A program made the translations under genes and the position numbers. Below the pieces are notes generated by a model that was not told where the DNA came from, searched no databases, and saw only the letters and a list, made by a program, of their open reading frames with translations. Source: CAYVUM01 sp964619055 (GTDB taxonomy: Bacteria; Pseudomonadota; Alphaproteobacteria; Rhodospirillales; Defluviicoccaceae). Taken from it: a stretch of DNA of 64,000 nt. Positions 10,084 through 19,386 of the stretch are shown one piece after another. Location: NCBI GenBank assembly GCA_964619055.1, contig CAZUDB010000005.1, positions 30,953 to 94,952 on the forward strand, in the 5' to 3' direction. Numbering within the stretch: position 1 is the first letter of the stretch; every line of letters begins with the position of its first letter.

Positions 10084-11163
10084 TCAGTGCAACTCGGCGC
10101 GGAGCTTCTGCCGAAACTGATCAATGGGAAACCTTTGGCCGTTTTGGTTGGCGTGCCAAAACTGCCAGCCGTTGCAGGCTGCAGCACCTTGCACAAACGC
10201 ACCGACATGGTGGATGGAGCCGCGCACGCCATCGGCCGCAAGGGTGCCGTCGGCGGCAACGCGGGCGACGAACCGCTGCCGCTGATCGGTAAGAACTTCA
10301 CCGGGATGGAGCAGGCCGCGCTCGACGACCATGCCAAAGGGGATCCGAGGCAGGCTCCGTCGCTCTGGCGTTGCGGCCAAGTCCGTATCCGAGATACGGG
10401 TGACGCTGGCGATGCGCGCTCCGGCGAGCCGCACATAGTCCGGATCGCGCTCAATGCCGATCCAGTGCCGGCCGAGCCGCTTGGCTACCGCGGCCGTGGT
10501 GCCGGAACCCAGGAACGGGTCAAGCACCAAGTCGCCGGGGTTTGTGGCGGACAGAATGCAACGGTGGAGTAGAGCTTCGGGCTTCTGGGTCGGGTGGGCC
10601 TTACGGCCGTTGCTGCGCAATCGCTCCGGCCCCGTGCAGAGCGGAAGGAGCCAATCCGAGCGCATTTGCAGATCATCATTCAGGTGCTTCATGGCCCGGT
10701 AATTGAACCGGTGGCGCGCCCCGCGTTCACGCGCGCACCAGATCAGGGTCTCATGGGCGTTCGTGAACCGCCGGCCACGGAAGTTGGGCATCGGGTTGGT
10801 CTTACGCCAAATCACATCGTTTAGGATCCAGAAGCCGAGATCCTGGATCGCCGAGCCGATGCGAAAGACGTTGTGATAGGTGCCGATCACCCAAAGCGTG
10901 CCGTGGGGCTTCAGGAGCCTGCGAGCCGCAGCCAGCCAGGCGCGGCTAAATGCGTCATAGGCGGCGAAATCGCCGAAGCGGTCCCAGGCGTCGTCTACGC
11001 CATCGACAGGCGTGTTGTTGGGCCGCAGCAATTCGCCTTCGAGTTGAAGATTATAGGGCGGATCGGCGAACACCATGTCCACGCTTTCGGCCGGCAAGGC
11101 GGTCATGGCCGCGACGGCATCCGCTTCAATGATGTGATCAATATCCATGTCAGTTTGTGCCAT
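10084..11163 (-). CDS. ccrM: CcrM-type adenine DNA methyltransferase (GANTC)
   Basis: About 359 residues from the ATG at 11163; an upstream ATG at 11214 would add 17 unusual residues. This is a beta-class amino-methyltransferase: the catalytic DPPY ([13 protein letters not shown]) comes before the AdoMet motif [17 protein letters not shown]. The C-terminal 90 residues look like the RAMA-type extension found in CcrM, including [18 protein letters not shown]. CcrM methylates the adenine of GANTC and, in Caulobacter and relatives, ties transcription to chromosome replication. It follows rnhB on the same strand, which is the standard alphaproteobacterial order. Length agrees with Caulobacter CcrM. 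Confidence 0.94.
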   Translation of the reverse strand: MAQTDMDIDHIIEADAVAAMTALPAESVDMVFADPPYNLQLEGELLRPNNTPVDGVDDAWDRFGDFAAYDAFSRAWLAAARRLLKPHGTLWVIGTYHNVFRIGSAIQDLGFWILNDVIWRKTNPMPNFRGRRFTNAHETLIWCARERGARHRFNYRAMKHLNDDLQMRSDWLLPLCTGPERLRSNGRKAHPTQKPEALLHRCILSATNPGDLVLDPFLGSGTTAAVAKRLGRHWIGIERDPDYVRLAGARIASVTRISDTDLAATPERRSLPRIPFGMVVERGLLHPGEVLTDQRQRFVARVAADGTLAADGVRGSIHHVGAFVQGAAACNGWQFWHANQNGQRFPIDQFRQKLRAELH

Positions 11164-11218
11164 GGCGGCACTGTGGCGGGCGCGCGATTCGGCGTCAAGA
11201 GTCCTGCGAATCAAAGGC

Positions 11219-11866
11219 TTAAGGTTTTAGGCAGGCATCAACATTTCGAATCGTAGGGGTATTCGCACGCAAGATCTGGGCTATGGGCCGAAAGCTCCGC
11301 CGGTGGTGGGGGGTGACCCCAAGTCGCCCCAAAGCGTCGCGATGCAGCGCCGTGCCGTAGCCAGCGTTTTGTTCCCAGCCGTAACCGGGCCAAGCGGCGG
11401 CCAGAGCAGCCATCTCACGGTCGCGAACCACCTTGGCGACGATGGAGGCGGCCGCGATCGAAAGGCTCAATCGGTCCCCGCCCACAACGCACATCGCGGG
11501 CTCCGCGAGCGGGGGCCGCCGGTTGCCGTCCACCAGCACATGGTCAGGCGGAACCGGTAGGCCCTGGATGGCCCGTACCATGGCCCGTAAGCTCGCCTGA
11601 AGAATATTGACTTTGTCAATTTCAGCTACGTCCGCGCGGCCGACGCCGATGGCGGACGTCGTCTGCAACGCCAAAAACAGTGCTTCGCGTCGGCGCTTAG
11701 TGAGCGCTTTGGAGTCGTTGAGGTCACGGTGTAAGGCTGGCGTCAAGCGTGCTTGATCGAGTATCACGGCGGCTGCCACCACGGGACCCGCCCAAGGACC
11801 ACGGCCAGCTTCGTCCACGCCGGCAACCAGACCTCCAAGCCGGCGCTCCCGGCTCAAATCGGGCAT
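11219..11866 (-). CDS. rnhB: Ribonuclease HII
   Basis: A 215-residue enzyme that cuts the RNA strand of RNA-DNA hybrids and removes misincorporated ribonucleotides. The family motif [20 protein letters not shown] is at the N-terminus with the catalytic Asp-Glu pair. [13 protein letters not shown] and [17 protein letters not shown] carry the other conserved residues. It starts 13 bp after the lytic transglycosylase stop and is followed by ccrM, so the genes are probably co-transcribed. Confidence 0.95.
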   Translation of the reverse strand: MPDLSRERRLGGLVAGVDEAGRGPWAGPVVAAAVILDQARLTPALHRDLNDSKALTKRRREALFLALQTTSAIGVGRADVAEIDKVNILQASLRAMVRAIQGLPVPPDHVLVDGNRRPPLAEPAMCVVGGDRLSLSIAAASIVAKVVRDREMAALAAAWPGYGWEQNAGYGTALHRDALGRLGVTPHHRRSFRPIAQILRANTPTIRNVDACLKP

Positions 11867-11878
11867 GGAACGATCAAG

Positions 11879-13105
11879 CTAGGAATCACTGAGCGCCCGC
11901 AAAATCCGCTGCCCCGGTCGCCCCGTGGCGGGCAGGCCCAGGTCCCGTTCTGCGGCCTCGATCGCGGCTCGGGTTTGCCGTCCCACCTTGCCATCTACCT
12001 CGCCCACATCGTAGCCGCGGGCCAGGAGGCGCTCTTGCAGGCGGAGCCGTTCCGCGCGGGACAAGCCTGGATCGGTCACCGGCCAGGGGGTTCGTAAGGC
12101 AGGCAGACCGGCCAGGCGATCGGCCAGATGGGAGATGGCCAGGGCATAGGATTCCGCCTGATTGTAGGCATAGATGGCGTCGAAATTGCGGAATGTCAGG
12201 AAGCCCGGGCCTCGTGAGCCGGCGGGAAGCAACAGACCGGCCGATCCGCCGCCGGAAAGGCGGGCGCCATCGCCGCGCACCAACCCGCGCTGGTTCCACG
12301 TTGACAGGGCGGCTTTGGCTTTGCGGCCCTTAGGTCCGCGGTAGCCCGGTGGGGCCTTAACCTCGATCATCCACGGTTGCCCGGTGCGCCAACCGGCGCG
12401 CTTGAGATAGTTGGCAGTGGAGCCGAGGGCATCGGCCGTGGAGCCGACCAGGTCGCGACGGCCGTCGCCGTCGAAATCGACTGCCAGTCGACGATAGGTG
12501 GAGGGGATGAACTGTGTCTGGCCGAAGGCGCCGGCCCAGGAGCCATGGAGCTGATTTAAGTCCAGATCACCCCGTTCCACCAGCTGCAACGCAGCAATCA
12601 GTTCACCCCGCCAGAAGGACTGCCGCCGCCCACTAGCGCAGGTCAGGGTCGCAAGCGCCTGGGGCAGAAAGTGGGTTCCTGTGATGCGGCCGTAATCGGT
12701 TTCGACGCCCCAAACGGCGGCAATGACATGGCGGTCGACCCCAAACCGCCGTTCGGCAGCAGCAAGAACGTCCGCCTCCTCTGCCAGCTTAGCCTTGCCA
12801 TCGCGTACCCGCTCGTCATCGACCAGCACGGCAAAGTAATCCCATATCGGCGTCTTGAACTCGGGCTGCGCGCGAGAAAAACGCAGCACCTTCTCATCCA
12901 GTGTGACGCCACCCAAGGCGCGGTCGGTGACGGACCGGCTGACACCAGCTTTCTGGGCCGCCGTTTTTATGCCCGCCAGGCAACGCGAAAAATCGGCGGC
13001 CGCTTGTGACGGCACACCGAAAGCGACCGTCCACACGACCCACAGGACGACGAGCGGCCTCAAACGCCTGGCTGGGTTGTGCATGCTCGTCCTAGCGTTC
13101 GTCAT
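11879..13105 (-). CDS. Lytic murein transglycosylase, MltB-like
   Basis: 408 residues from the ATG at 13105, whose ATGA overlaps the stop of the SH3 gene by 4 bp; this overlap decides the start. An N-terminal hydrophobic segment ending in VPSQAAA should export it to the periplasm. The family body contains the catalytic Glu in AAVWGVETDYGR and the FGQTQFIPSTYRRLAVDFDG segment. The C-terminal 60 residues form a peptidoglycan-binding repeat (RLRLQERLLARGYDVGEVDG). The enzyme cleaves glycan strands with formation of 1,6-anhydromuramic acid. The SH3 partner gene upstream fits a shared role in the cell wall. Confidence 0.92.
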   Translation of the reverse strand: MTNARTSMHNPARRLRPLVVLWVVWTVAFGVPSQAAADFSRCLAGIKTAAQKAGVSRSVTDRALGGVTLDEKVLRFSRAQPEFKTPIWDYFAVLVDDERVRDGKAKLAEEADVLAAAERRFGVDRHVIAAVWGVETDYGRITGTHFLPQALATLTCASGRRQSFWRGELIAALQLVERGDLDLNQLHGSWAGAFGQTQFIPSTYRRLAVDFDGDGRRDLVGSTADALGSTANYLKRAGWRTGQPWMIEVKAPPGYRGPKGRKAKAALSTWNQRGLVRGDGARLSGGGSAGLLLPAGSRGPGFLTFRNFDAIYAYNQAESYALAISHLADRLAGLPALRTPWPVTDPGLSRAERLRLQERLLARGYDVGEVDGKVGRQTRAAIEAAERDLGLPATGRPGQRILRALSDS

Positions 13106-13458
13106 GGCGCAGAGCCTTCGGCGAGAAAGCGTCCAGCCACCCAGCCGCGAATCCCGCCGAATTCGATCCGGCACCAGCGTTTGTGAGAGGCGGCCTCACG
13201 CTCTGACGGTGTCATCTGCTCCCACTCGACAATATTGGGTCCGCCCTGGCAGCCAAGATTGCGTACCCCATCCCCATCGGGCGGAATTTCGCCCACCTTA
13301 TCCGCCTTGGCCGAAGGCCTTGCGCGGATGTTGAGGACATCGTCGGCAGCCACGCCCTTAACCCGATAATAGTCAGGGCCATCGGCATCGGCAAAAACGG
13401 ACGTGGAAAAGGCCACGGCCATCACGATCCAGATAAGGCCCACGATCACGGTCAGCAT
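13102..13458 (-). CDS. Secreted bacterial SH3 domain protein
   Basis: A 118-residue protein with an N-terminal signal peptide (LTVIVGLIWIVMAVAFSTSVFADA) and a single SH3b-like domain (YRVKGVAADDVLNIRARPSA, then KWCRIEFGGIRGWVAGRFL). One Cys pair (LGCQGG and RWCRIE) is possible. Such domains bind peptidoglycan. The stop overlaps the start of the lytic transglycosylase gene by 4 bp, so the two are translationally coupled. It is the first gene of the SH3-transglycosylase-rnhB-ccrM series. Confidence 0.85.
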   Translation of the reverse strand: MLTVIVGLIWIVMAVAFSTSVFADADGPDYYRVKGVAADDVLNIRARPSAKADKVGEIPPDGDGVRNLGCQGGPNIVEWEQMTPSEREAASHKRWCRIEFGGIRGWVAGRFLAEGSAP

Positions 13459-13597
13459 CTCTCCGCATTCACTCTATAGTTGCAACAAAGCGGCAGGTGG
13501 ACGACCCGCAAACGTTGCCGCGCATCGCGCTCTACTATTTCGTCGCGTGCGGTGGTGGCGCTGTCAAGGCCGCCACATGCGGACTGGCCTCTTTAAA

Positions 13598-14692
13598 CTA
13601 GAATAGCGTCAATTGCCCGCCACTGACGGCGGGAACACGGAACTGCGAGGAGTCGAGCTGCTCATGGGCTCGTGGCCCTGTACCAAAGCCAAGGCGTTGA
13701 CAAGCCAATCGAAAGCGGCCTTGCAGCATCTCGGCGTAAGGGCCGGAGCCGGTCATACGGCTGCCGAACCTGGGGTCGTTCAGCATACCATTTCGGCTGT
13801 CGCGAAGGCGGGCCAGTACCCGGTCGGCGCGGGACGGCACTGTCTCCTTCAACCAGTCCGTGAATAGGTCCTTCAGTTCATGGGGCAGACGCAGCAGAAT
13901 CGTCGACGCCTCCCGCGCACCATGGGCGCTCGCTGCGGCCAGAATCTCCTCCAACTCGTGATCGTTCACAAACGGGATCATGGGCGATGCCAGCACCGCC
14001 ACCGGTATCCCGGCGTCCGAGAGCGTTCGAATGGTGGCGAGCCGCCGTTTCGGCGAAGCGGCCCGCGGCTCCATAACCCGGGCTAAGTGCGGGTTGAGGG
14101 TGGTGATCGACACGCCGACGGCCGCCAACCGGGCCTCCGCCATGGGGGCCAACACGTCGATATCGCGGCAGACGAGTGCCGACTTGGTGGCGATCGCGAC
14201 CGGATGACGGAACGCGCTCAACACCTGCAGCACTTGGCGGGCGAGGCCGAGCCGTTTCTCCGACGGCTGATAGGCATCCGTATTGGCGCCGAGCATGATC
14301 GTGGCAGGGACATAGCCTGGCTTTTTCAGCTCCCGCTCCAACACGTCCGCAAGGTTAACTTTGGCGCTGAGCTTGGTTTCGAAGTCCAGCCCCGGTGACA
14401 GGCCGAGCCGCGCATGGCTAGGACGGGCATAGCAGTAGATGCAGCCATGCTCGCAGCCGCGATAGGGGTTCAGCGACCGATCAAAACCGATATCGGGCGA
14501 TTGATTGCGCGCGAGTGCCGAACGGGTACGTTCCTGCATCATGGTGGTGGGAAGCGGCGTTTCCTCCTCCATCAGCCACCACGAGTCGGCGACGGCAACG
14601 CGGGTTAGTGGCTCATAACGACCTGTGGGATTGCCGATGGCGCCGCGCCCCTTGCGGGGCCGAGCGGGAAGCAGGGTGTCCATGGCGCTCAT
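13598..14692 (-). CDS. SplB-like radical SAM protein (PA0069 family)
   Basis: 364 residues from the ATG at 14692. The radical SAM cluster motif is CEHGCIYCY (Cx3Cx2C), preceded by SLNPYRGCEH, which is typical of the PA0069/Rv2578c family of SplB-like enzymes. The spore photoproduct lyase relationship suggests a role with damaged nucleic acid, but the substrate of this branch is not known to me. Sixteen bp upstream of the start lies a perfect alphaproteobacterial LexA box (14709-14723), so the gene is probably induced by DNA damage. The next gene on the right is divergent. Confidence 0.88.
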   Translation of the reverse strand: MSAMDTLLPARPRKGRGAIGNPTGRYEPLTRVAVADSWWLMEEETPLPTTMMQERTRSALARNQSPDIGFDRSLNPYRGCEHGCIYCYARPSHARLGLSPGLDFETKLSAKVNLADVLERELKKPGYVPATIMLGANTDAYQPSEKRLGLARQVLQVLSAFRHPVAIATKSALVCRDIDVLAPMAEARLAAVGVSITTLNPHLARVMEPRAASPKRRLATIRTLSDAGIPVAVLASPMIPFVNDHELEEILAAASAHGAREASTILLRLPHELKDLFTDWLKETVPSRADRVLARLRDSRNGMLNDPRFGSRMTGSGPYAEMLQGRFRLACQRLGFGTGPRAHEQLDSSQFRVPAVSGGQLTLF

Positions 14693-15013
14693 GCTACCGA
14701 CTTGAGAAGAACTTTTAAAGAACAAAAATAGATCTTTTGAGAACAAAGCGCGGCGGTCGGAAGTGTTCCAACCTCCAGGTCCACGACGGCGCTCATGTCC
14801 CGTCGCAACGGCGGTGTTTCTGGAGATGGCAACGGAGGCGTGCTGGGACCGAGACCGAAATTGGCTGCCGCTTCGCACTTGGTTGCAATGCAGCAACAGC
14901 GGGCCGCAAATTGGGCGCGCTCCACGACCAAGCACGACTCTGCGGCGGCGGCCATGCGATAACCAAGCGAGATCTTCACCGAGCGGACGCTAGAGTTTAC
15001 GGGCCACGAAAAG
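14693..15013. other. Divergent promoter region with an SOS box
   Basis: 321 bp between the radical SAM gene and the first transferase gene. It holds the LexA box at 14709-14723 and an A/T-rich stretch at 14703-14750. I see no convincing gene in the rest. Confidence 0.5.
14709..14723 (-). promoter_or_regulatory. LexA-binding site (alphaproteobacterial SOS box)
   Basis: On the minus strand this reads GTTCTTTAAAAGTTC, an exact match to GTTC-N7-GTTC, the known LexA target in alphaproteobacteria. It ends 16 bp before the ATG of the radical SAM gene. A weaker third half-site (GATC at 14731-14734) follows with the same 7-bp spacing. Confidence 0.75.
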
Positions 15014-15691
15014 ATGCTGAGCGTCATTATTCCGACACTCAATGCGGCGGGAACGCTTGGCCGTACCTTGGCATGCCTTGCCGATGCTGGCGAGCAACCG
15101 GTGCGCGAACTGATCGTCGTCGATGGCGGATCAACGGACGACAGTCGGCAGATCGCCGCCGAGGGTGGCGCCATCGTCCTCGAAGCGCCGCGCGGGCGGG
15201 GCATCCAATTGCGCGAAGGCGCAACGGCCGCTGGTGGCGATTGGCTGCTGTTTCTCCACGCAGATACCGTGCTGTCCGGTACATGGGCCGGCGTCGTGAC
15301 CACGTTCATGGACGATCCTCGAAACCGCGACCGTGCGGGGCACTTTCAGTTTGCGCTTGACGATGGTGCCCGGGCGGCCCGTCGGGTCGAATGGGCGGTG
15401 GCGTGGCGTTGCAGGTTGTTCGCTTTGCCCTATGGCGACCAGGGACTGCTCATTTCCCGGCCGCTGTATGAGAGTCTGGGCGGGTTCAGCCGGATGCCGC
15501 TGATGGAAGACGTGGACTTGGTGCGGCGGATCGGGCGCCGCCGATTGTGCCAAATGGATGCCAAGGCGTTGACGTCCGCTGTGCGGTATCGACAGGATGG
15601 CTACGTGGCTCGACCAATCCGCAACTTCGCCTGCCTGATGCTTTACAGCCTGGGCGTGCCCAGCCGCTACATCGTCACGCTTTATCGCTGA
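15014..15691 (+). CDS. GT2-type glycosyltransferase (rSAM/selenodomain-associated transferase 2)
   Basis: A 225-residue soluble GT-A-fold enzyme. The N-terminus LSVIIPTLNAAGTLGRTLA, the VDGGSTDDS nucleotide-binding motif, LFLHADTVL (metal-binding region) and LMEDVDLVRRI are visible. This short form matches the family often labelled arsenosugar biosynthesis glycosyltransferase (TIGR04283). It is followed 18 bp later by the DUF2064 protein, its usual partner, so the two form an operon. A second paralogue is at 20888-21589. No arsenosugar radical SAM (ArsS) or ArsM gene is in the window, so the substrate is open. Confidence 0.85.
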   Translation: MLSVIIPTLNAAGTLGRTLACLADAGEQPVRELIVVDGGSTDDSRQIAAEGGAIVLEAPRGRGIQLREGATAAGGDWLLFLHADTVLSGTWAGVVTTFMDDPRNRDRAGHFQFALDDGARAARRVEWAVAWRCRLFALPYGDQGLLISRPLYESLGGFSRMPLMEDVDLVRRIGRRRLCQMDAKALTSAVRYRQDGYVARPIRNFACLMLYSLGVPSRYIVTLYR

Positions 15692-15709
15692 GGAGCGGAG
15701 CGTACGCGC

Positions 15710-16369
15710 TTGCCCAACCGTCCAGCACGAAGTCTTGGCCGTGGCAACTTGGTGATGTCGTCGCCGCAGCGGCATCTTGTCGCATTTGTGCGAGCACCGA
15801 GAATTGACCGCGTCAAGGGGCGCCTGGCCCGTGACGTCGGCTCGGTCGCGGCCTGGGCCTTCTATCGCAGCACCATGTCGACCGTGCTGCGTCGCCTGCA
15901 GTCAGACCCGCGCTGGCAGTGCTGGCTTGCAATCACCCCCGACGAAGACGCCTGCAACCAAGCCCTTTGGCCACGCGGTTGGCGACGGCGCGGTCAAGGA
16001 CGTGGGGACCTGGGTGATCGAATGGCGCGAATAATGACGGCTTTGCCGCCCGGACCGGTTGTAATCGTCGGCTCGGACATTCCCGACTTGGCCGCAACCC
16101 ACGTGGCGGACGCGTTTCGGGCGTTGCAGGCTGCGGATGCTGTTTTCGGCCCGGCGCCGGATGGTGGTTACTGGCTGGTGGGTCTCCGCCGTAGCAAATC
16201 GGCTCCCGGGCTGTTCAAAGGGGTGCGCTGGTCGACGGAGCATGCCTTAACGGACACGGTCAGCAACGTCGACGCACTTCGCGTCGCAACGCTGGGACAG
16301 TTGCAGGATATTGATACTGGGGAGGATTTGCGGCGGTGGCAGTCCAGGCAATCAGTTGAACCAAGCTAA
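15710..16369 (+). CDS. DUF2064 protein (rSAM/selenodomain-associated transferase 1)
   Basis: A 219-residue protein of the nucleotidyltransferase-like DUF2064 family (TIGR04282 type). Seen are the N-terminal FVRAPRIDRVKGRLARDVG, a variant of the usual P-G-VKTRL loop in which the Gly is replaced, then VIVGSDIPDLAA and VFGPAPDGGYWLVGL. I chose the TTG at 15710 because GGAGCGGAG lies 8 nt before it. The ATG at 15755 is an alternative that fits the family start better but has no ribosome site. It forms a pair with the glycosyltransferase gene upstream. The exact reaction of the family is not settled. Confidence 0.8.
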   Translation: MPNRPARSLGRGNLVMSSPQRHLVAFVRAPRIDRVKGRLARDVGSVAAWAFYRSTMSTVLRRLQSDPRWQCWLAITPDEDACNQALWPRGWRRRGQGRGDLGDRMARIMTALPPGPVVIVGSDIPDLAATHVADAFRALQAADAVFGPAPDGGYWLVGLRRSKSAPGLFKGVRWSTEHALTDTVSNVDALRVATLGQLQDIDTGEDLRRWQSRQSVEPS

Positions 16370-16429
16370 AGATGTCCGCAAGCCGATGCAAGCGATCAAC
16401 CTATTAGTGCAGGCGAACAGTGCGGGTAA

Positions 16430-16759
16430 TTAGTGGCGGATGCGGTCCCGCTCCACGTAGTGACCGTTTTCAGGGCCAGTGAACAGCTCATCGACTTGCG
16501 GGTGGCCCACGGGCCGCCCCGTTTCGTCCGGTAGCAGGTTCTGTTCCGACACATAGGCAACGTAGGTGCTTTCGTCATTCTCGGCGAGCAAGTGATAGAA
16601 TGGCTGGTCTTTGCGCGGCCGCACATTCTCCGGGATCGATTGCCACCACTCATCAGTATTCGCGAATTCAGGATCAATATCGAAAATGACTCCGCGAAAC
16701 GGATAGATACGGTGGCGAACGATCTGACCAATTCCGAATTTGGCTTCACGCATAGCCAT
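16430..16759 (-). CDS. hspQ: Heat shock protein HspQ (YccV family)
   Basis: A 109-residue protein whose landmarks are AKFGIGQIVRHRIYPFRGVI, then DIDPEFANTDEWW, QPFYHLLAENDESTYVAYVSEQNL and the C-terminal VDELF. In E. coli HspQ is a heat-shock protein that binds hemimethylated DNA in vitro and acts as an enhancer of Lon specificity. A Shine-Dalgarno (GAGG) precedes the ATG at 16759. It is followed by a small gap and converges on the DUF2064 gene. Confidence 0.93.
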   Translation of the reverse strand: MAMREAKFGIGQIVRHRIYPFRGVIFDIDPEFANTDEWWQSIPENVRPRKDQPFYHLLAENDESTYVAYVSEQNLLPDETGRPVGHPQVDELFTGPENGHYVERDRIRH

Positions 16760-16875
16760 GATCTCACCTCGTTGCGAGCCGTAAGGTGGGATCAGCCGCC
16801 TGCCAAATGCAAGGGGAAATGAGGCGCAACGACGTCTGCGCCGGAACCTGTGACCGGTTGACCGCAGTTGCGCGC

Positions 16876-17412
16876 CTACGCGTTATTCTCCCTAAGTCGC
16901 GGCATCAGCTCGACGAAATTGCATGGCTTATAGCGTGCATCCAGCTGGTGCAGCAGGATCTCATCCCAAGCATCGCGACAGGCACCTGGCGATCCGGGAA
17001 GAGCGAAGATGTACGTGCCGTCGGCAACAGCGGCCATGGCCCGCGACTGGATAGTTGACGTTCCGATTTTTTGATAGCTGATCCAACGGAACAACTCTCC
17101 GAAGCCGGGGATCTCCTTATCCATAACCATGGCCACGGCCTCGGGTGTTACGTCCCGCCCGGTTAGACCGGTGCCACCGGTGGAGATGATGACGTCAATT
17201 GCAGCGTCACTGATCCAACGCCGATAGCTGACGGCGATGTCCTGGGCGCTGTCTCGGACGATATCCCGCGCCGAAACGTGATGACCGGCGGCCTCGATCT
17301 TCGCGACCAAAACGGCGCCGGAGCGGTCATCCGTCAATGTCCGTGAATCGGAAACGGTAAGTACCGCGATGTTGACGGATTTGAACAGCCGTTCGCCTTC
17401 AATGAGGGACAT
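16876..17412 (-). CDS. moaB: Molybdenum cofactor biosynthesis protein B
   Basis: 178 residues from the ATG at 17412, chosen because GGAGG lies 7 nt before it. This is the MogA/MoaB fold: [19 protein letters not shown] at the start, [19 protein letters not shown] for molybdopterin binding, and [19 protein letters not shown] near the end. Members adenylylate molybdopterin or, in the MoaB branch, support an unclear step. Related genes mobB and moeA are at 37-39 kb, so molybdoenzymes are expected in this organism. Confidence 0.92.
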   Translation of the reverse strand: MSLIEGERLFKSVNIAVLTVSDSRTLTDDRSGAVLVAKIEAAGHHVSARDIVRDSAQDIAVSYRRWISDAAIDVIISTGGTGLTGRDVTPEAVAMVMDKEIPGFGELFRWISYQKIGTSTIQSRAMAAVADGTYIFALPGSPGACRDAWDEILLHQLDARYKPCNFVELMPRLRENNA

Positions 17413-17499
17413 AACGGGGCCTCCACGCACTACCCATCAAGAAATGGGGTCGATGGCCGCCTACCGCTGCACCCGTAATTGGGTACACGGTCCGGCACC

Positions 17500-18024
17500 C
17501 TAATCCTGGACTCTCAGGCCGCGGGCAAATCGCTGCCAGTTCTCAACATAGTGGAGGGCACCATGATGGGCAGCGGCCAGTTGCTCCTCCGTAACCTCGC
17601 GCACAACGCGTGCCGGCGAACCGATGATAAGACTGTTGTCCGGGAACGACTTGCCTTCAGGGATCAGCGCCTTTGCGCCGACAATACAGTTCTTGCCGAT
17701 CGAAACGTTGTTCAGAATGACACTGCCGATGCCGATCAGGCTGCCGTCCCCGACCGTGCAGCCATGCATCATCGCCAGATGGCCGACCGTGATGCCCCGA
17801 CCCAGCGTCAGTGGGCATCCCTCGTCCGTATGGAAAACGCAGCCATCCTGAACGTTGGTGTTCTCGCCGATCGTGATCGGGTCGTTATCGCCACGCAACA
17901 CAGCATTAAACCAGATCGAAGCGTTGCGTTTCAGGATCACCCGGCCAATCAGCACCGCAGTCGGCGCAACCCAGAAGGCGTCGCCCTCGGTTTCGACCTC
18001 AATTCCATCCAACGAGAACAACAT
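17500..18024 (-). CDS. Gamma-carbonic anhydrase family protein
   Basis: 174 residues from the ATG at 18024, which follows GAGGAGGGG with good spacing. It is a left-handed beta-helix built of hexapeptide repeats ([52 protein letters not shown]). The zinc-binding His of the gamma carbonic anhydrase type are present in [14 protein letters not shown]. Such proteins (YrdA/CaiE/PaaY type) have been reported as carbonic anhydrases or thioesterases, and many have no confirmed activity. Confidence 0.9.
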   Translation of the reverse strand: MLFSLDGIEVETEGDAFWVAPTAVLIGRVILKRNASIWFNAVLRGDNDPITIGENTNVQDGCVFHTDEGCPLTLGRGITVGHLAMMHGCTVGDGSLIGIGSVILNNVSIGKNCIVGAKALIPEGKSFPDNSLIIGSPARVVREVTEEQLAAAHHGALHYVENWQRFARGLRVQD

Positions 18025-18117
18025 TCTGTGCCCCTCCTCAGTCCGCAGATGCACTCTTTCAAGACATCTATAGCGCGGTGTGGCGCCGGCGGCGAAGGGG
18101 CGTTGTCGGCTGCTGGC

Positions 18118-19065
18118 TTAGCGGTAGCAGTTGATCCGGGCAACGAACGCGCGAGCGTGGTCGAGCAAGTTATCAACCGGTGCAGCCGTCGCAGAACCAC
18201 GTCGCACGGAGATCCCCTTGCTTTTAAGAAAGCGATGGGTGAGGTCGAGCGGAATGGCATAGCCCACGTCCCGAACGACAGAGCCTGTGCTTTCGTAAAG
18301 GCTGACGGTGTCGACCTTGGCGAATACAACGCCGACCACATGACCACGCTCGTCAAGGACCGGACCGCCGCTGTTGCCGGGACGCACGGCCGCGTTCATA
18401 GCCAGGATGGAGATTCCAGACTTGACCTTGTGCGGGCCGATTGTGGAGCCTTCCAAATAGAGTGGTCGCAGCGGCGGAATGCCCTGATCGGGATAACCGA
18501 CAATCCCTAACTCTGAGCCGCGTGAGGGCCAACTTTGAGGCGCGAACCATGCGATCGCCTTCGCCGGTTGAGATGATCGCAAAACCGCGAGATCCGTGCC
18601 GCGGTGGTAGCCGACGATCGACGCGTTGGCCTCGGATCCGCCATCGGCCGGCGATACGGAAAGAACTCGACAATCATCGACAACATGGTAGTTTGTGAGA
18701 AGGGTGCCGTCGCGGTCAATGAAGAAACCAGAGCCGACGCCTTTCAAATTTCGTTTCGGCTCGACGCGCAACGGCTCCTGAAATGCGTTGCGAATATAGT
18801 CGCGTCGCTTTTCCTGGAGTTTTGCCGCCTCATTGCGGCTGACAATTCGCCCGCGGCACTGCCCACGCTGAACCTTTTGAACGACGCCGCCGGTGGCGCA
18901 ATTGACAATGACCTGATCGGTGGTCGCGTGTGTCGGGCCCGTTGACCCCACACCACACACGAAGGCAAAAGCGACCGCGCCCTTAATCAGGTGCCGAAAG
19001 GCGGTTGCGTAGACACCGCGGGCCGTAAACCGCCCCACGGCTAACCCGCCGTATACTTGTGTCAC
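18118..19065 (-). CDS. Secreted trypsin-like serine protease
   Basis: 315 residues from a GTG at 19065 preceded by AAGGA. A TTG at 19089 would extend it by 8. A signal-like segment (HLIKGAVAFAFVCGVG, ending near THA) should export it. The protease domain has the full triad: His127 in LLTNYHVVDD, Asp158 in GTDLAVLRS and Ser232 in VRPGNSGGPVL. There is no PDZ domain, so it is a short member of the HtrA/DegP-like class. Two N-terminal Cys (VNCATGG and RGQCRG) and two later Cys suggest disulfides. The gene is divergent from the DUF3047 operon across a 321-bp gap. Confidence 0.85.
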   Translation of the reverse strand: MTQVYGGLAVGRFTARGVYATAFRHLIKGAVAFAFVCGVGSTGPTHATTDQVIVNCATGGVVQKVQRGQCRGRIVSRNEAAKLQEKRRDYIRNAFQEPLRVEPKRNLKGVGSGFFIDRDGTLLTNYHVVDDCRVLSVSPADGGSEANASIVGYHRGTDLAVLRSSQPAKAIAWFAPQSWPSRGSELGIVGYPDQGIPPLRPLYLEGSTIGPHKVKSGISILAMNAAVRPGNSGGPVLDERGHVVGVVFAKVDTVSLYESTGSVVRDVGYAIPLDLTHRFLKSKGISVRRGSATAAPVDNLLDHARAFVARINCYR

Positions 19066-19386
19066 GGCATTTATTCCTTTTTCCCGCAACGGTGGATCGA
19101 CGGCCGTTGCACCCGTTCACAACCCTATCGGATCTTACTTTGACAACATGATGTGGCCGAAACGCGGCCATCCGTTCGTCTGCCGGTGCGGTCGGCCCGC
19201 ACCTCGGCAATACGTATAAAGCCAATCCTACAACGAAAAGTTTAGCACAGTCGCTGTTCACGGTCGCCCGACGCAATTGTGATGGTGTTCGGGCCCAACT
19301 GGCGCTGCCACCACGCATCTAAAGACTGCGTAGACACAGGAGACTGGGCTTTTCCAGCCTGACCCGTGGTGAGGAGGGGACCACCG
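19066..19386. other. Divergent intergenic region between the protease and the DUF3047 operon
   Basis: 321 bp without a convincing gene. A TTGACA at 19140-19145 and a TATAAA at 19217-19222 are visible but do not pair at promoter spacing. GAGGAGGGG at 19371-19379 is the ribosome site of the DUF3047 gene. Confidence 0.4.

Noticed and set aside
14689..15309. Minus-strand frame covering the SOS-box gap and part of the first transferase
   Set aside because: It overlaps the LexA box and the start of a good gene, and shows low-complexity Ser/Pro/Arg sequence.
17479..18510. Open frame of 343 codons on the plus strand across the carbonic anhydrase and protease genes
   Set aside because: It is antisense to two clear genes and crosses their boundary; composition is that of a shadow frame.
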